Source: Kosakonia sp. SMBL-WEM22
Lineage (GTDB): Bacteria > Pseudomonadota > Gammaproteobacteria > Enterobacterales > Enterobacteriaceae
NCBI RefSeq assembly: GCF_014490785.1
Contig: NZ_CP051488.1
Location: 4,340,001 to 4,404,000 of the forward strand
DNA length: 64,000 bases
Reading direction: 5' to 3'
In this document: in pieces, positions 1-9,006 of the stretch
Numbering within the stretch: position 1 is the first letter of the stretch
How the letters are laid out: every line of letters starts with the position of its first letter
Made by a program: the position numbers and the translations under genes
The notes under the pieces: model-generated
What the model was told of the DNA's origin: nothing
Seen by the model: the letters and a program-made list of their open reading frames with translations, nothing else
Database searches by the model: none

Positions 1-1
1 T

Positions 2-1768
2 CGCCACATTACCGACGCGGTACATCAGGAGGGGGGGAAAATCGCGCTACAGATCCTCCATACTGGTCGCTACAGCTTTCAGCCCAACCTGGTCGCGCCC
101 TCTGCCATTCAGGCTCCTATCAACCGCTTCAAACCTCACGAACTGAGCCATGATGAGATTCTTAGCCTGATTGAGGATTTCGCCCGCTGCGCGCATCTGG
201 CCCAGCAGGCCGGTTACGACGGCGTTGAGGTGATGGGCTCAGAAGGCTATCTGATTAACCAGTTTCTCGCGGCGCGCACCAACCAGCGTGAAGATGAATG
301 GGGCGGTGATTACGCTCGCCGGATGCGTTTTCCACTCGAAGTAGTGCGCGCGATCCGTGAGCGCGTCGGGGAGCACTTCATCCTGATCTATCGCCTGTCG
401 ATGCTCGATCTGGTGGAGGGTGGCGGCACGCTGGATGAGACCATCGCGCTGGCGCAGGCCGTTGAAGCGGCAGGCGCTACGCTGATCAATACCGGGATCG
501 GCTGGCATGAAGCGCGGATCCCCACCATAGCCACACCGGTGCCGCGCGGGGCGTTTAGCTGGGTGACGCGCAAGTTGAAAGGCAAAGTCAACGTCCCGCT
601 GATCACCACCAACCGCATTAATGATCCACAGGTGGCCGAAGCGATCCTTGCCCGTAACGATGCGGATATGGTGTCAATGGCGCGCCCTTTCCTCGCTGAT
701 GCGGAGCTGCTAAGCAAAGCGCAGAGCGGCCGGGAAGAGGAGATCAACACCTGCATTGGCTGCAACCAGGCGTGTCTGGATCAGATCTTTTACGGCAAAG
801 TGACCTCCTGCCTGGTCAACCCGCGCGCCTGCCATGAAACGCTGATGCCAATCTACCCGGCAGAGCAGAAAAAAAACCTCGCGGTGGTCGGCGCAGGCCC
901 CGCCGGGCTCGCTTTTGCGGTGAATGCCGCCGCGCGCGGTCACAGCGTGACGCTGTTTGATGCACAAGCAGAGATCGGCGGGCAGTTTAACGTCGCCAAA
1001 CAGATCCCCGGTAAAGAGGAGTTTTATGAGACCCTGCGTTACTACCGGCACATGATCGACAAAACCGGCGTTGCGCTCTGCCTGAACCAACGCGTCGATC
1101 CCGGTATGCTGACGCTGTTTGATGAGGTGATCCTGGCCTGCGGCATTGAGCCGCGCATGCCGCTTATCGACGGCATTGATCACCCGAAAGTGCTGAACTA
1201 TCTCGAGGTGTTGCGCGATAAAGCGCCGGTCGGCGAACGCGTGGCGATCGTCGGCTGCGGCGGGATCGGCTTTGATACCGCGGTCTATTTAAGCCAGCCG
1301 GGGGAGTCGACCAGCAAGAATATCGCTGAATTCTGTGTTGAGTGGGGAATTGATACCAGCCTCAATGAGGTCGGCGGCCTGCGGCCGGAAGGGCCACAGT
1401 TGCCGAAAAGCCCGCGACAGATTGTGATGCTGCAACGCAAAGCGAGCAAGCCGGGCGATGGGCTGGGGAAAACTACCGGCTGGATCCACCGCGCCACGCT
1501 GCTGTCACGCGGCGTGAAGATGATCCCGGCGGTGAGCTACCAGAAGATTGACGATGAGGGTTTGCATATTCTGGTCGGCGGCGAGCCGCAGGTGCTGGCA
1601 GTGGATAATGTGGTGATCTGTGCAGGCCAGGAGCCGCGACGCGAGCTGGCCGAACCGCTGCGCGAAGCCGGTAAGCCAGTGCATTTGATTGGCGGCTGCG
1701 ACGTGGCGATGGAGTTGGATGCCCGCCGGGCGATAGCGCAGGGTACGCAACTGGCATTAACCATTTAG
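2..1768 (+). CDS. fadH: 2,4-dienoyl-CoA reductase (NADPH), 5' truncated by the window edge
   Basis: Flavin and iron-sulfur enzyme that reduces 2,4-dienoyl-CoA during beta-oxidation of unsaturated fatty acids in the cytoplasm. The frame is open from base 2, well before the first ATG; about 588 residues are present, so roughly 84 N-terminal residues of the 672-residue family protein lie outside the window. An Old-Yellow-Enzyme TIM barrel comes first, with the EGYLIN tyrosine and the GWHEARIP histidine that form the active site. The 4Fe-4S cysteines follow in CIGCNQAC and a fourth cysteine (full-length positions about 335, 338, 342, 354). Then come the FAD fingerprint VVGAGPAGLA and a second nucleotide-binding motif, VAIVGCGGIG. 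The gene ends just before a BIME cluster and is convergent with rlmG. Confidence 0.97.
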   Translation, partial: RHITDAVHQEGGKIALQILHTGRYSFQPNLVAPSAIQAPINRFKPHELSHDEILSLIEDFARCAHLAQQAGYDGVEVMGSEGYLINQFLAARTNQREDEWGGDYARRMRFPLEVVRAIRERVGEHFILIYRLSMLDLVEGGGTLDETIALAQAVEAAGATLINTGIGWHEARIPTIATPVPRGAFSWVTRKLKGKVNVPLITTNRINDPQVAEAILARNDADMVSMARPFLADAELLSKAQSGREEEINTCIGCNQACLDQIFYGKVTSCLVNPRACHETLMPIYPAEQKKNLAVVGAGPAGLAFAVNAAARGHSVTLFDAQAEIGGQFNVAKQIPGKEEFYETLRYYRHMIDKTGVALCLNQRVDPGMLTLFDEVILACGIEPRMPLIDGIDHPKVLNYLEVLRDKAPVGERVAIVGCGGIGFDTAVYLSQPGESTSKNIAEFCVEWGIDTSLNEVGGLRPEGPQLPKSPRQIVMLQRKASKPGDGLGKTTGWIHRATLLSRGVKMIPAVSYQKIDDEGLHILVGGEPQVLAVDNVVICAGQEPRRELAEPLREAGKPVHLIGGCDVAMELDARRAIAQGTQLALTI

Positions 1769-1779
1769 CCCGACAGCAA

Positions 1780-1957
1780 TGCCTGATGGCGCTGCGCTTA
1801 TCAGGCCTACGGGGTTCAGGAATTTGTAGGCCGGATAAGGCGTAAGCCGCCATCCGGCAAAGCACCTGATGGCGCTGCGCTTATCAGGCCTACAGGTTTT
1901 GAGAAGTTGTAGGCTGGAGAAGGCGTGAGCCGCCATCCGGCAAAACCCCTGATGGCG
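1780..1957. repeat. REP/BIME cluster, 83-bp period, about two units
   Basis: The intergenic region between convergent fadH and rlmG is filled by REP (PU) palindromes. The motif CCTGATGGCGCTGCGCTTAT begins at 1782 and 1865, and a third, shorter copy begins at 1948, so the period is exactly 83 bp. Each unit pairs this arm with an inverted arm of the GCCGCCATCCGGCA type. Such elements stabilise mRNA 3' ends and bind gyrase or IHF in enterobacteria (known for the family). No separate intrinsic terminator is visible here. Confidence 0.9.
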
Positions 1958-1964
1958 CGGGCGG

Positions 1965-3095
1965 TTAGCGCTTTTTACGCACTTTAACCGCTTTGAGGAT
2001 CACGAATTTATTATTGGTCGCCACGGTTTCGCAGTTACCGAACACGCGTTTGAGCTTGCGGAAATAGTCGAGATGGCGATTACCAACAATGCGTAATTCA
2101 CCGCCATATTTCAGGCTGCGGCGCGCATCGTTAAACATCTGCCAGGCAATGTGATCGGTGATGGCGCTCTGCTGATGGAACGGCGGGTTACAGAGCACAG
2201 CATCAAAACGATCCGGCTCAATACCGGAGAGGGCGTTATTGATCATAAACTCGCAGCGCTCCACATCCTCTGGCAGGTTGCTCTCCACGTTCAGGCGCGA
2301 AGAGGCGACCGCCATGGCCGACTCATCAACAAACAGCACCTGCGCCTGTGGGTTATTAGCCAGCAGCTGCAAACCAATCACCCCATTGCCGCAGCCGAGA
2401 TCGACCATCTCGCCTTCAACATTTTCCGGCAGATGTTGCAGGAAAAAGCGTGCGCCAATATCCAGCCCGCTGCGGGAAAAAACATTCGCGTGGTTGTGAA
2501 TGGTCCAGGGGGTGCCATCCAGCTTCCAGCTTGCCAGCAGGGGCGCTTCGACAAGCGCGAGGGCGTTAAAGGTGCAGTTGATCAAGCGCGCTTTACGCCA
2601 TGCCAGCGTCGTGGTGGTCGGGCCGAGGATCTTCTCAAACAGCGCCATCGTCGAATTGTGAATATCACGGGTTTTCGCACCGGCGATAATCCGCGTCTGC
2701 GGCGTAACCACATCGCGCAGCGCGCGCAGCTGTTGCTCAAGCAGGGCCAGCTGCTTTGGTATTTTGATCAGCACTAACGCCGGATTGGCAGGCAGCGGGC
2801 TAAGGCAGTCCTGAAAGGTGACCGCCTCTTCATCGAGATCGTTAATGCGCAGGTTGTGCTGCGTTGCCAGCTCGGCAATAAAGGAGTCATTAATCGACAC
2901 CGGATGGTGAGCCGCCAGCGCACAGGCCAGCGCGCCAAAGCTGTCGTTGAAGATCAGAACCGGGCCATCGACCGCATCCACCTGTTGCAGAAGATATTCA
3001 TCCGCTGCATCCCACGCCTGTAGCGACGCCTCTTCCACGCCGACAGGGAATCTGTCTAAAGTGAATGACTGTCCGTTTAACTCAACCTGGCTCAT
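1965..3095 (-). CDS. rlmG: 23S rRNA (guanine-1835-N2)-methyltransferase RlmG
   Basis: SAM-dependent enzyme that methylates N2 of G1835 in 23S rRNA of the large ribosomal subunit. The 376 residues match the usual family length of about 378. The N-terminal half is a degenerate methyltransferase-like RNA-binding domain. The C-terminal half is a catalytic MTS domain with the SAM motif VDLGCGNGVIG and the catalytic CNPPFHQ motif of exocyclic amino-group methyltransferases. The gene is convergent with fadH across REP elements and divergent from ygjP, with about 70 bp between the starts. The C-terminus is lysine and arginine rich, as is common for rRNA-binding enzymes. Confidence 0.95.
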   Translation of the reverse strand: MSQVELNGQSFTLDRFPVGVEEASLQAWDAADEYLLQQVDAVDGPVLIFNDSFGALACALAAHHPVSINDSFIAELATQHNLRINDLDEEAVTFQDCLSPLPANPALVLIKIPKQLALLEQQLRALRDVVTPQTRIIAGAKTRDIHNSTMALFEKILGPTTTTLAWRKARLINCTFNALALVEAPLLASWKLDGTPWTIHNHANVFSRSGLDIGARFFLQHLPENVEGEMVDLGCGNGVIGLQLLANNPQAQVLFVDESAMAVASSRLNVESNLPEDVERCEFMINNALSGIEPDRFDAVLCNPPFHQQSAITDHIAWQMFNDARRSLKYGGELRIVGNRHLDYFRKLKRVFGNCETVATNNKFVILKAVKVRKKR

Positions 3096-3165
3096 CGACC
3101 CTCCGCAATGCTAAAATTCGCGCGTTTTATCGCTCAATTACGTAAGGATGTAAACACATTTCACC

Positions 3166-3657
3166 ATGAAGACCCTCACCTATCTTCAGGGCTATCCTGA
3201 ATCCCTGCTGGCGCAGGTACATACGCTGATTGAGCAGAACCGTCTGGGCGAGGTGCTGGCAAAACGCTACCCTGACAGCCACGGTGTCACCACCGATAAA
3301 GCGCTCTACCACTACACGCAAGAGATGAAGAACCAGTTCCTGCGTAACGCCGCGCCAGTGAACAAAGTGATGTATGACAGCAAAATTCATGTGCTCAATA
3401 ATGCCCTTGGCCTGCACACCGCCATCTCCCGCGTGCAGGGCGGCAAGCTGAAAGCGAAAGCGGAGATCCGCGTCGCCACCGTATTTCGCGATGCGCCGGA
3501 AGCCTTTCTGCGCATGATTGTGGTGCATGAACTGGCGCACCTGCGCGAGAAGGAGCATAACAAAGCTTTTTACCAGCTCTGCTGTCATATGGAGCCGCAG
3601 TACCACCAGCTCGAGTTCGATACCAGGCTCTGGTTGACCCATCTCGCCTTGCGCTAA
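3166..3657 (+). CDS. ygjP: YgjP/WLM-type metal-dependent protein (UTP pyrophosphatase family)
   Basis: Family DUF45 (YgjP-like metallopeptidase fold). E. coli YgjP is annotated as a UTP pyrophosphatase; that function is transferred here by similarity only. The 163 residues carry the metal-binding signature HELAH at residues 121-125, followed by a third histidine at 131. The fold therefore keeps the HExxH-type zinc helix, although the recorded substrate is a nucleotide. It is divergent from rlmG and followed after 82 bp by ygjR. The chosen ATG lies downstream of a weak AAGGATG-like ribosome binding site. Confidence 0.9.
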   Translation: MKTLTYLQGYPESLLAQVHTLIEQNRLGEVLAKRYPDSHGVTTDKALYHYTQEMKNQFLRNAAPVNKVMYDSKIHVLNNALGLHTAISRVQGGKLKAKAEIRVATVFRDAPEAFLRMIVVHELAHLREKEHNKAFYQLCCHMEPQYHQLEFDTRLWLTHLALR

Positions 3658-3739
3658 GCATGCGTGCCAGCGCACTGGTTTTGTCATGTTGACGTGATAG
3701 AGTGACAGCGCAACCCTTTAACGGAGAAGTAGCGCCTTT

Positions 3740-4738
3740 ATGATACGTTTCGCTGTCATAGGGACGAACTGGATCTCGCGCCAGTTTGTCGATGCCGCCC
3801 ATGAAACGGGCAAATACAGACTCACCGCCGTCTATTCCCGCAGCCTTGAACAGGCGCAAACCTTCGCCACCGACTACCCTGTCGAGCACCTCTTTACCTC
3901 GCTTGAGGAGATGGCGCAAAGCGATGCGATTGATGCCGTCTACATTGCCAGCCCCAACGCCCTCCACTTTGCGCAGACACAACTGTTTCTCAGCCATAAA
4001 AAGCATGTGATCTGCGAAAAACCGCTGGCCTCCAACCTGCGCGAAGTGGAAGCCGCCATCGCCTGCGCCCGTGAAAATCAGGTGGTGCTGTTTGAAGCCT
4101 TCAAAACCGCTAGCCTGCCAAACTTCCTGGTGCTGAAACAGTCGCTGGCGAAAGCGGGCAAGCTGCGTAAAGCATTCATCAACTACTGCCAATACTCGTC
4201 CCGCTACCAGCGTTTTCTCGACGGCGAAAACCCCAACACCTTCAACCCCGCATTTTCTAACGGGTCGATTATGGATATCGGCTTTTACTGTCTCGCCTCG
4301 GCGGTGGCGCTGTGGGGCGAACCGCATAGCGTGCAGGCGTCGGCGAGCCTGCTCTCCAGCGGCGTCGACGCGCACGGCGTGGTGGTGATGAATTACGGCG
4401 ATTTCAGCGTCACGCTGCACCACTCGAAAGTGAGCGATTCGGTGCTGGCGAGTGAGATTCAGGGTGAAGCTGGCTCGCTGGTGATTGAGAAGATCTCCGA
4501 GTGCCAGAAACTCTGTTTCATCCCGCGCGGCGGCAAAGCGCAGGAGCTGACGCAGCCGCAGCATATCAACACTATGCTGTATGAAGCCGAGACCTTCGCG
4601 CGGCTGGTGGAGGAGAATGAGGTCAATCATCCGGGGCTTGCGATCAGCCGTATTACGGCAAAACTGCTAACGGAGATCCGCCGCCAGACCGGCGTCGTCT
4701 TCCCAGCCGATGATGTCAGCGCCCAGCTCCCTGCGTAA
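3740..4738 (+). CDS. ygjR: Gfo/Idh/MocA-family NAD(P)-dependent oxidoreductase YgjR
   Basis: Predicted cytoplasmic dehydrogenase of unknown substrate, 332 residues against 334 in E. coli. The N-terminal Rossmann fold begins with VIGTNWISRQF (residues 5-15). The ICEKPLASN stretch near residue 95 holds the EKP motif typical of the family. The C-terminal half is the alpha/beta GFO_IDH_MocA_C domain. The gene has a good Shine-Dalgarno GGAGAAG 12 nt before ATG. It stands alone between ygjP and the alx riboswitch. Sugar or sugar-acid oxidation is plausible from the family but not shown. Confidence 0.92.
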   Translation: MIRFAVIGTNWISRQFVDAAHETGKYRLTAVYSRSLEQAQTFATDYPVEHLFTSLEEMAQSDAIDAVYIASPNALHFAQTQLFLSHKKHVICEKPLASNLREVEAAIACARENQVVLFEAFKTASLPNFLVLKQSLAKAGKLRKAFINYCQYSSRYQRFLDGENPNTFNPAFSNGSIMDIGFYCLASAVALWGEPHSVQASASLLSSGVDAHGVVVMNYGDFSVTLHHSKVSDSVLASEIQGEAGSLVIEKISECQKLCFIPRGGKAQELTQPQHINTMLYEAETFARLVEENEVNHPGLAISRITAKLLTEIRRQTGVVFPADDVSAQLPA

Positions 4739-4799
4739 AGCTTCGTAAGAAGCGCTGGCGACACATTGACCAGCTCAATGTGTTGACATAATTTGTTAC

Positions 4800-4955
4800 C
4801 AGCAAAGGGGAGTAACTTCTTCGCCGGTGGATCGTCATTACGGTGCGTTAAGCACCCGGTCGCCGGGCGTCATTACTGACGTAAGTGAGACCTTGCCGGA
4901 AGGCGAGATCCCCCTGCACCAGGCAAGCGGCTAACGTCTTCTGACGTTGGCCGTT
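4800..4955 (+). promoter_or_regulatory. yybP-ykoY Mn2+-sensing riboswitch in the alx leader
   Basis: The leader upstream of alx contains the conserved yybP-ykoY elements in order: AAAGGGGAGTA (4804-4814), a GCCGG arm with CGTCATTAC, the partner CCGGTCGCCGGGCGTCATTA, and GTGAGACCTTGCC. In E. coli this is the alx 'PRE' element, which responds to Mn2+ and alkaline pH (established). Downstream, AACGTC and GACGTT (4933-4948) form a hairpin followed by a broken T-run, giving a possible terminator conformation. The leader ends at a GAGG ribosome binding site before the alx ATG. Confidence 0.93.
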
Positions 4956-4978
4956 TTTGTTTGCGTGAGGATCTGGTG

Positions 4979-5944
4979 ATGAATAGTGTTGGCACACCGA
5001 TGTTATGGGGCGTTTTTGCCGTTGCCGTGGTGGTTATGCTGGCGATCGACCTTCTGCTTCAGGGGCGTCGCGGCGCGCATACGATGACTATGAAGCAGGC
5101 GGCCGTTTGGTCAGTAGTGTGGGTTAGCCTGTCGCTGCTGTTTAATGCCGCCTTCTGGTGGTATCTGACGCAAACCGAAGGGCGCGCGGTCGCGGATACG
5201 CAGGCGCTGGCATTTTTAACCGGTTATTTGATTGAAAAAGCGCTGGCGGTAGACAACGTCTTCGTCTGGCTGATGCTGTTTAGCTACTTTGCTGTCCCTG
5301 CGGCCTTGCAGCGCCGGGTACTGATCTATGGCGTACTCGGGGCGATCGTGCTGCGTACTATCATGATCTTCGCTGGTAGCTGGCTGATTACCCAGTTCTC
5401 ATGGCTGCTCTACGTTTTCGGTGCCTTCCTGCTCTTTACTGGCGTAAAGATGGCGCTGGCGAAGGAGGATGATAAGGGTATTGGAGATAAACCGGTGGTG
5501 CGCTGGCTGCGTAGCCATCTGCGCATGACCGATAGCATCGAAAGTGAGCACTTCTTTGTGCGCAAAAACGGTCTGCTCTATGCCACGCCGCTGCTACTGG
5601 TGCTGATCCTGGTGGAGTTGAGCGATGTGATTTTTGCCGTCGACAGCATTCCGGCGATCTTCGCCGTTACTACCGATCCCTTTATCGTCCTGACTTCTAA
5701 CCTGTTTGCCATTCTGGGCCTGCGCGCGATGTACTTCCTGCTGGCGGGCGTGGCGGAGCGCTTCTCAATGCTCAAATATGGTCTGTCGGTGATCCTGGTG
5801 TTTATCGGTATCAAAATGCTGATTGTCGATTTCTTCCATATCCCGATCGCTATCTCCCTTGGCGTGGTGGGTGGCATCCTGGTATTGACGCTGCTGATTA
5901 ATAGTTGGGTTAACTACCAGAACGACAAGAAAAACCGCGCGTAA
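4979..5944 (+). CDS. alx: TerC-family membrane protein Alx (alkali- and Mn2+-inducible)
   Basis: Inner-membrane protein of the TerC/Alx family, 321 residues, with about nine hydrophobic segments. In E. coli it is induced by alkaline pH and manganese and is thought to export Mn2+. Acidic residues within membrane segments, for example AVDNVFVW and ELSDVIFAVDS, are the conserved likely metal-binding positions. I chose the ATG at 4979, which matches the MNTVGTP-type start of E. coli and has GAGG at the right distance, rather than an upstream in-frame GTG. Control is by the riboswitch immediately upstream. Confidence 0.95.
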   Translation: MNSVGTPMLWGVFAVAVVVMLAIDLLLQGRRGAHTMTMKQAAVWSVVWVSLSLLFNAAFWWYLTQTEGRAVADTQALAFLTGYLIEKALAVDNVFVWLMLFSYFAVPAALQRRVLIYGVLGAIVLRTIMIFAGSWLITQFSWLLYVFGAFLLFTGVKMALAKEDDKGIGDKPVVRWLRSHLRMTDSIESEHFFVRKNGLLYATPLLLVLILVELSDVIFAVDSIPAIFAVTTDPFIVLTSNLFAILGLRAMYFLLAGVAERFSMLKYGLSVILVFIGIKMLIVDFFHIPIAISLGVVGGILVLTLLINSWVNYQNDKKNRA

Positions 5945-5949
5945 GCTGT

Positions 5950-5985
5950 AAATCGCCGCTCTGCCACCCCGGCGAGCGGCGATTT
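5950..5985 (+). terminator. Perfect 12-bp hairpin after alx
   Basis: The arms AAATCGCCGCTC (5950-5961) and GAGCGGCGATTT (5974-5985) are perfectly complementary, with a 12-nt loop, directly after the alx stop. The T-run is short (TTTAT), so it may act as an mRNA 3'-end stabiliser as much as a terminator. The remaining 200 bases before sstT show no further feature I can support. Confidence 0.65.
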
Positions 5986-6183
5986 ATCGCGCCTGTTGTC
6001 TTTGTCACAAAACGCTAACATCAATACTCAAAAAGCCGCCCCAGCACGTAAAAGTACGCTTGCCGCTCTTCCCTGTTGCCGCAGAGTTCATATACTCCAT
6101 TCAGCAAACAATTGTTACATCCTGATAAAGCTCTGCTTAAAAGAGCAGCGGGATGTAATTCCACAACATGAAAGGAAAATGGC

Positions 6184-7428
6184 ATGACAACGCACCGCTC
6201 GTCAGGGCTGCTGCAACGTTTCGTTGATGGCAGTCTGGTGAAACAGATTCTTTTTGGTCTCGTTCTGGGGATTTTACTGGCGTGGATCTCAACGCCTGCC
6301 GCTATCGCCACCGGTATTCTCGGTACGCTGTTTGTCAGCGCCTTAAAAGCCGTTGCGCCGGTACTGGTATTGATGCTGGTGATGGCGTCTATTGCCGGGC
6401 ACCAGCAGGGGCAGAAGACACGCCTGCGCCCGGTATTGGTGCTCTATTTATTGGGTACCTTCACCGCAGCGCTCACTGCCGTGCTGGCCAGTTACCTCTT
6501 CCCCTCCACTTTGCAGTTAGCCCCCGGAGCCAGCGACGTCACGCCGCCTTCCGGCATTGTGGAAGTCCTACGGGGCTTACTCACCAGCATGATCGCCAAC
6601 CCAGTAACGGCAATTATGGAAGCAAACTATATCGGTATCCTGGTGTGGGCCGTCGGGCTGGGTTTTGCTCTGCGTCACAGCAGTGAGACGACCAAAAAGA
6701 TGGTGCAGGATATGTCTGGCGCCGTCACCTTTATGGTGCGGATCGTGATCCGTTTTGCGCCGATTGGCATTTTCGGTCTCGTCTCCTCGACGCTTGCCAC
6801 CTCCGGCTTCGGCGCGCTGCTGGGCTATGCGCAACTGTTGGTGGTGCTGGTGGGCTGCATGGTATTTGTCGCGCTTGTAATCAACCCGCTGCTGGTCTAC
6901 TGGAAGATCCGCCGCAACCCCTACCCGCTGGTCTTTGCCTGCCTGCGTGAAAGCGGCGTAACGGCATTTTTTACCCGCAGCTCAGCGGCGAATATTCCGG
7001 TCAATATGGCGCTGTGTGAAAAACTCAATCTTGATCGCGATACCTACTCGGTCTCCATCCCGCTGGGAGCGACCATTAATATGGCGGGCGCAGCGATTAC
7101 CATTACCGTATTGGCGCTGGCGGCGGTGCACACACTGGGCATTGCTGTCGATCTGCCGACGGCGCTGCTACTGAGTGTAGTGGCGTCGCTCTGTGCCTGC
7201 GGCGCATCCGGCGTGGCGGGCGGCTCGCTGCTGCTGATCCCGCTGGCATGTAATATGTTTGGTATTTCCAACGATGTTGCCATGCAGGTGGTGGCGGTCG
7301 GCTTTATCATCGGCGTGTTGCAGGACTCCTGTGAAACCGCGCTCAACTCCTCTACCGATGTGCTGTTTACCGCCGCGGTGTGCCAGGCGGAAGATGAGCG
7401 GCTGGTGAAGAACGCGTTACGTAACTAA
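6184..7428 (+). CDS. sstT: Serine/threonine:Na+ symporter SstT
   Basis: Inner-membrane dicarboxylate/amino acid:cation symporter (DAACS/SDF family) that imports L-serine and L-threonine with Na+. It is 414 residues long, the same as E. coli. The serine-rich re-entrant-loop motif SSAANIPVN lies near residue 265. The conserved GATINMAGAAI stretch follows near residue 298, the position of the family's cation/substrate motif. It is preceded by a strong AAAGGAAAATGGC-type ribosome binding site. In E. coli the mRNA is repressed by the GcvB sRNA; I did not confirm a GcvB site here. The E. coli neighbour ygjV is absent, and sstT is directly convergent with uxaA. Confidence 0.97.
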   Translation: MTTHRSSGLLQRFVDGSLVKQILFGLVLGILLAWISTPAAIATGILGTLFVSALKAVAPVLVLMLVMASIAGHQQGQKTRLRPVLVLYLLGTFTAALTAVLASYLFPSTLQLAPGASDVTPPSGIVEVLRGLLTSMIANPVTAIMEANYIGILVWAVGLGFALRHSSETTKKMVQDMSGAVTFMVRIVIRFAPIGIFGLVSSTLATSGFGALLGYAQLLVVLVGCMVFVALVINPLLVYWKIRRNPYPLVFACLRESGVTAFFTRSSAANIPVNMALCEKLNLDRDTYSVSIPLGATINMAGAAITITVLALAAVHTLGIAVDLPTALLLSVVASLCACGASGVAGGSLLLIPLACNMFGISNDVAMQVVAVGFIIGVLQDSCETALNSSTDVLFTAAVCQAEDERLVKNALRN

Positions 7429-7447
7429 CCGGCGGACAAGCGAAAAA

Positions 7448-7477
7448 AAAGCGGCGCTGTCAGGGTAGCGCCGCTTT
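7448..7477. terminator. Bidirectional terminator between sstT and uxaA
   Basis: Arms AAAGCGGCGCT (7448-7458) and AGCGCCGCTTT (7467-7477), preceded by an A-run. It can terminate both the plus-strand sstT transcript and the minus-strand uxaCA transcript. Confidence 0.8.
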
Positions 7478-7501
7478 GCTTACTGCACTTCTCAGTGCGA
7501 T

Positions 7502-8989
7502 TTATAAAGTTACACCACTTTTGAAGATGGCTAACTCACGGAAATCATTTTTCTCATTACAGGTTTGCTTGCCGTTGGCAATCGCCACAATCACATCGAC
7601 AAACTCCTCCAATAGCTGCGGCATTGCTTTGCCGTGGATCAATTGACCGGCATCAAAATCGATCCAGTGTTTCTTTTTCGCTGCCAGCTCACTGTTAGTG
7701 GCAATTTTCACCGTCGGCACAAAACCGCCGTAGGGCGTCCCACGACCCGTGCTAAAGAGCACCATATGGCAGCCGGCGCCGGCTAACGCGCTGGTTGCCA
7801 CGGCATCGTTGCCCGGCGCGCTTAGCAGATTAAGGCCGGGGGTTTGCAGGCGCTCGCCATAGCGCAGCACATCAACCACCTGGCTGGCACCCGCTTTCTG
7901 CGTACAGCCCAGCGACTTCTCCTCCAGCGTAGTGATGCCCCCCGCTTTGTTGCCCGGCGACGGGTTCTCATAAATCGGCTGATTATGGGCAATAAAGTAC
8001 TGTTTGAAGTCGTTAACCATGGTGACGGTCTTCTCAAAGGTACTTTCATCGCGGCAGTGGCTCATCAGAATGCGTTCAGCGCCGAACATCTCCGGCACTT
8101 CGGTTAGCACCGTGGTGCCACCGTTGCCAATGACATAATCGGAGAAACGGCCGAGCATCGGGTTTGCGGTAATACCGGAAAGCCCGTCAGAGCCGCCGCA
8201 CTCCAGGCCAAACTTCAGCTCGCTCAGTTTACCTACCTCACGTTTATCGTGCCGCATTGCCTCATAGAGCGCATGCAGGTGTTCAAGCCCCGCTTCCACT
8301 TCGTCGTCCTGGTGTTGGCAGACCATAAAGTGGACGCGGTCAGCATCAAATTCGCCCAATGTCTGGCGGAAGGCGTCAACCTGGTTGTTTTCACACCCGA
8401 GGCCAATCACCAGCACCGCGCCTGCATTGGGATGGCGCACCATGTTTTGCAGCATGGTGCGCGTGTTGATGTGGTCGTCGCCGAGCTGTGAGCAGCCGTA
8501 GGTGTGGCTGAAGAGGTAGACGCCGTCGATATCTTCGGCGTCATGGGTCTCTTTCAGAAAACGATTCTGGATCTGACGGGCGATGCCATTGACACAGCCG
8601 ACCGTCGGCAGGATCCACAACTCATTACGGATCCCTACCTCCCCGTTCGCCCGGCGGTAGATCTGCACGTCACGATCGCCCGCCTGGCTGCCCTCAGCCT
8701 GAAAATCAGGTTGATAGCTATACTCGTCCAGATCGCTGAGGTTTGTTCGCGCATTGTGGGAATGGATGTACTCGCCCGACGCGATATCTGACGTCGCATG
8801 ACCAATCGGCAGGCCATATTTAACAATGTTTTCGCCCTGCTTAATGGTATGCAGCGCAAACTTATGCCCGCGTGATACGGCCTGGCGCAGCTGTACGGTC
8901 TGGTTGTCGATAACGACTTCCGCGCCTTCAGCAAGATCGGCCAGCGCTACTGCGACGTTATCCAGCGAATGGATCTTGATGTATTGCAT
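7502..8989 (-). CDS. uxaA: Altronate dehydratase UxaA
   Basis: Converts D-altronate to 2-keto-3-deoxy-D-gluconate in galacturonate catabolism; the family needs Fe2+ or Mn2+. It has 495 residues. A short N-terminal SAF-like domain (about 1-85) precedes the large UxaA-family domain, whose conserved cysteines and glycine motifs include YGCSQLGDD, IGLGCENNQ and ECGGSDG. The same domain architecture recurs in GarD of this window (26723-28294). It is the second gene of the uxaCA operon, 17 bp after uxaC, and is expected to be repressed by ExuR. Confidence 0.97.
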   Translation of the reverse strand: MQYIKIHSLDNVAVALADLAEGAEVVIDNQTVQLRQAVSRGHKFALHTIKQGENIVKYGLPIGHATSDIASGEYIHSHNARTNLSDLDEYSYQPDFQAEGSQAGDRDVQIYRRANGEVGIRNELWILPTVGCVNGIARQIQNRFLKETHDAEDIDGVYLFSHTYGCSQLGDDHINTRTMLQNMVRHPNAGAVLVIGLGCENNQVDAFRQTLGEFDADRVHFMVCQHQDDEVEAGLEHLHALYEAMRHDKREVGKLSELKFGLECGGSDGLSGITANPMLGRFSDYVIGNGGTTVLTEVPEMFGAERILMSHCRDESTFEKTVTMVNDFKQYFIAHNQPIYENPSPGNKAGGITTLEEKSLGCTQKAGASQVVDVLRYGERLQTPGLNLLSAPGNDAVATSALAGAGCHMVLFSTGRGTPYGGFVPTVKIATNSELAAKKKHWIDFDAGQLIHGKAMPQLLEEFVDVIVAIANGKQTCNEKNDFRELAIFKSGVTL

Positions 8990-9006
8990 ATCAACCTCAA
9001 ACGGCC

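Noticed and set aside
3395..4630. A 411-codon minus-strand open frame opposite ygjP and ygjR
   Set aside because: It spans two real plus-strand genes and the gap between them, with no family resemblance.
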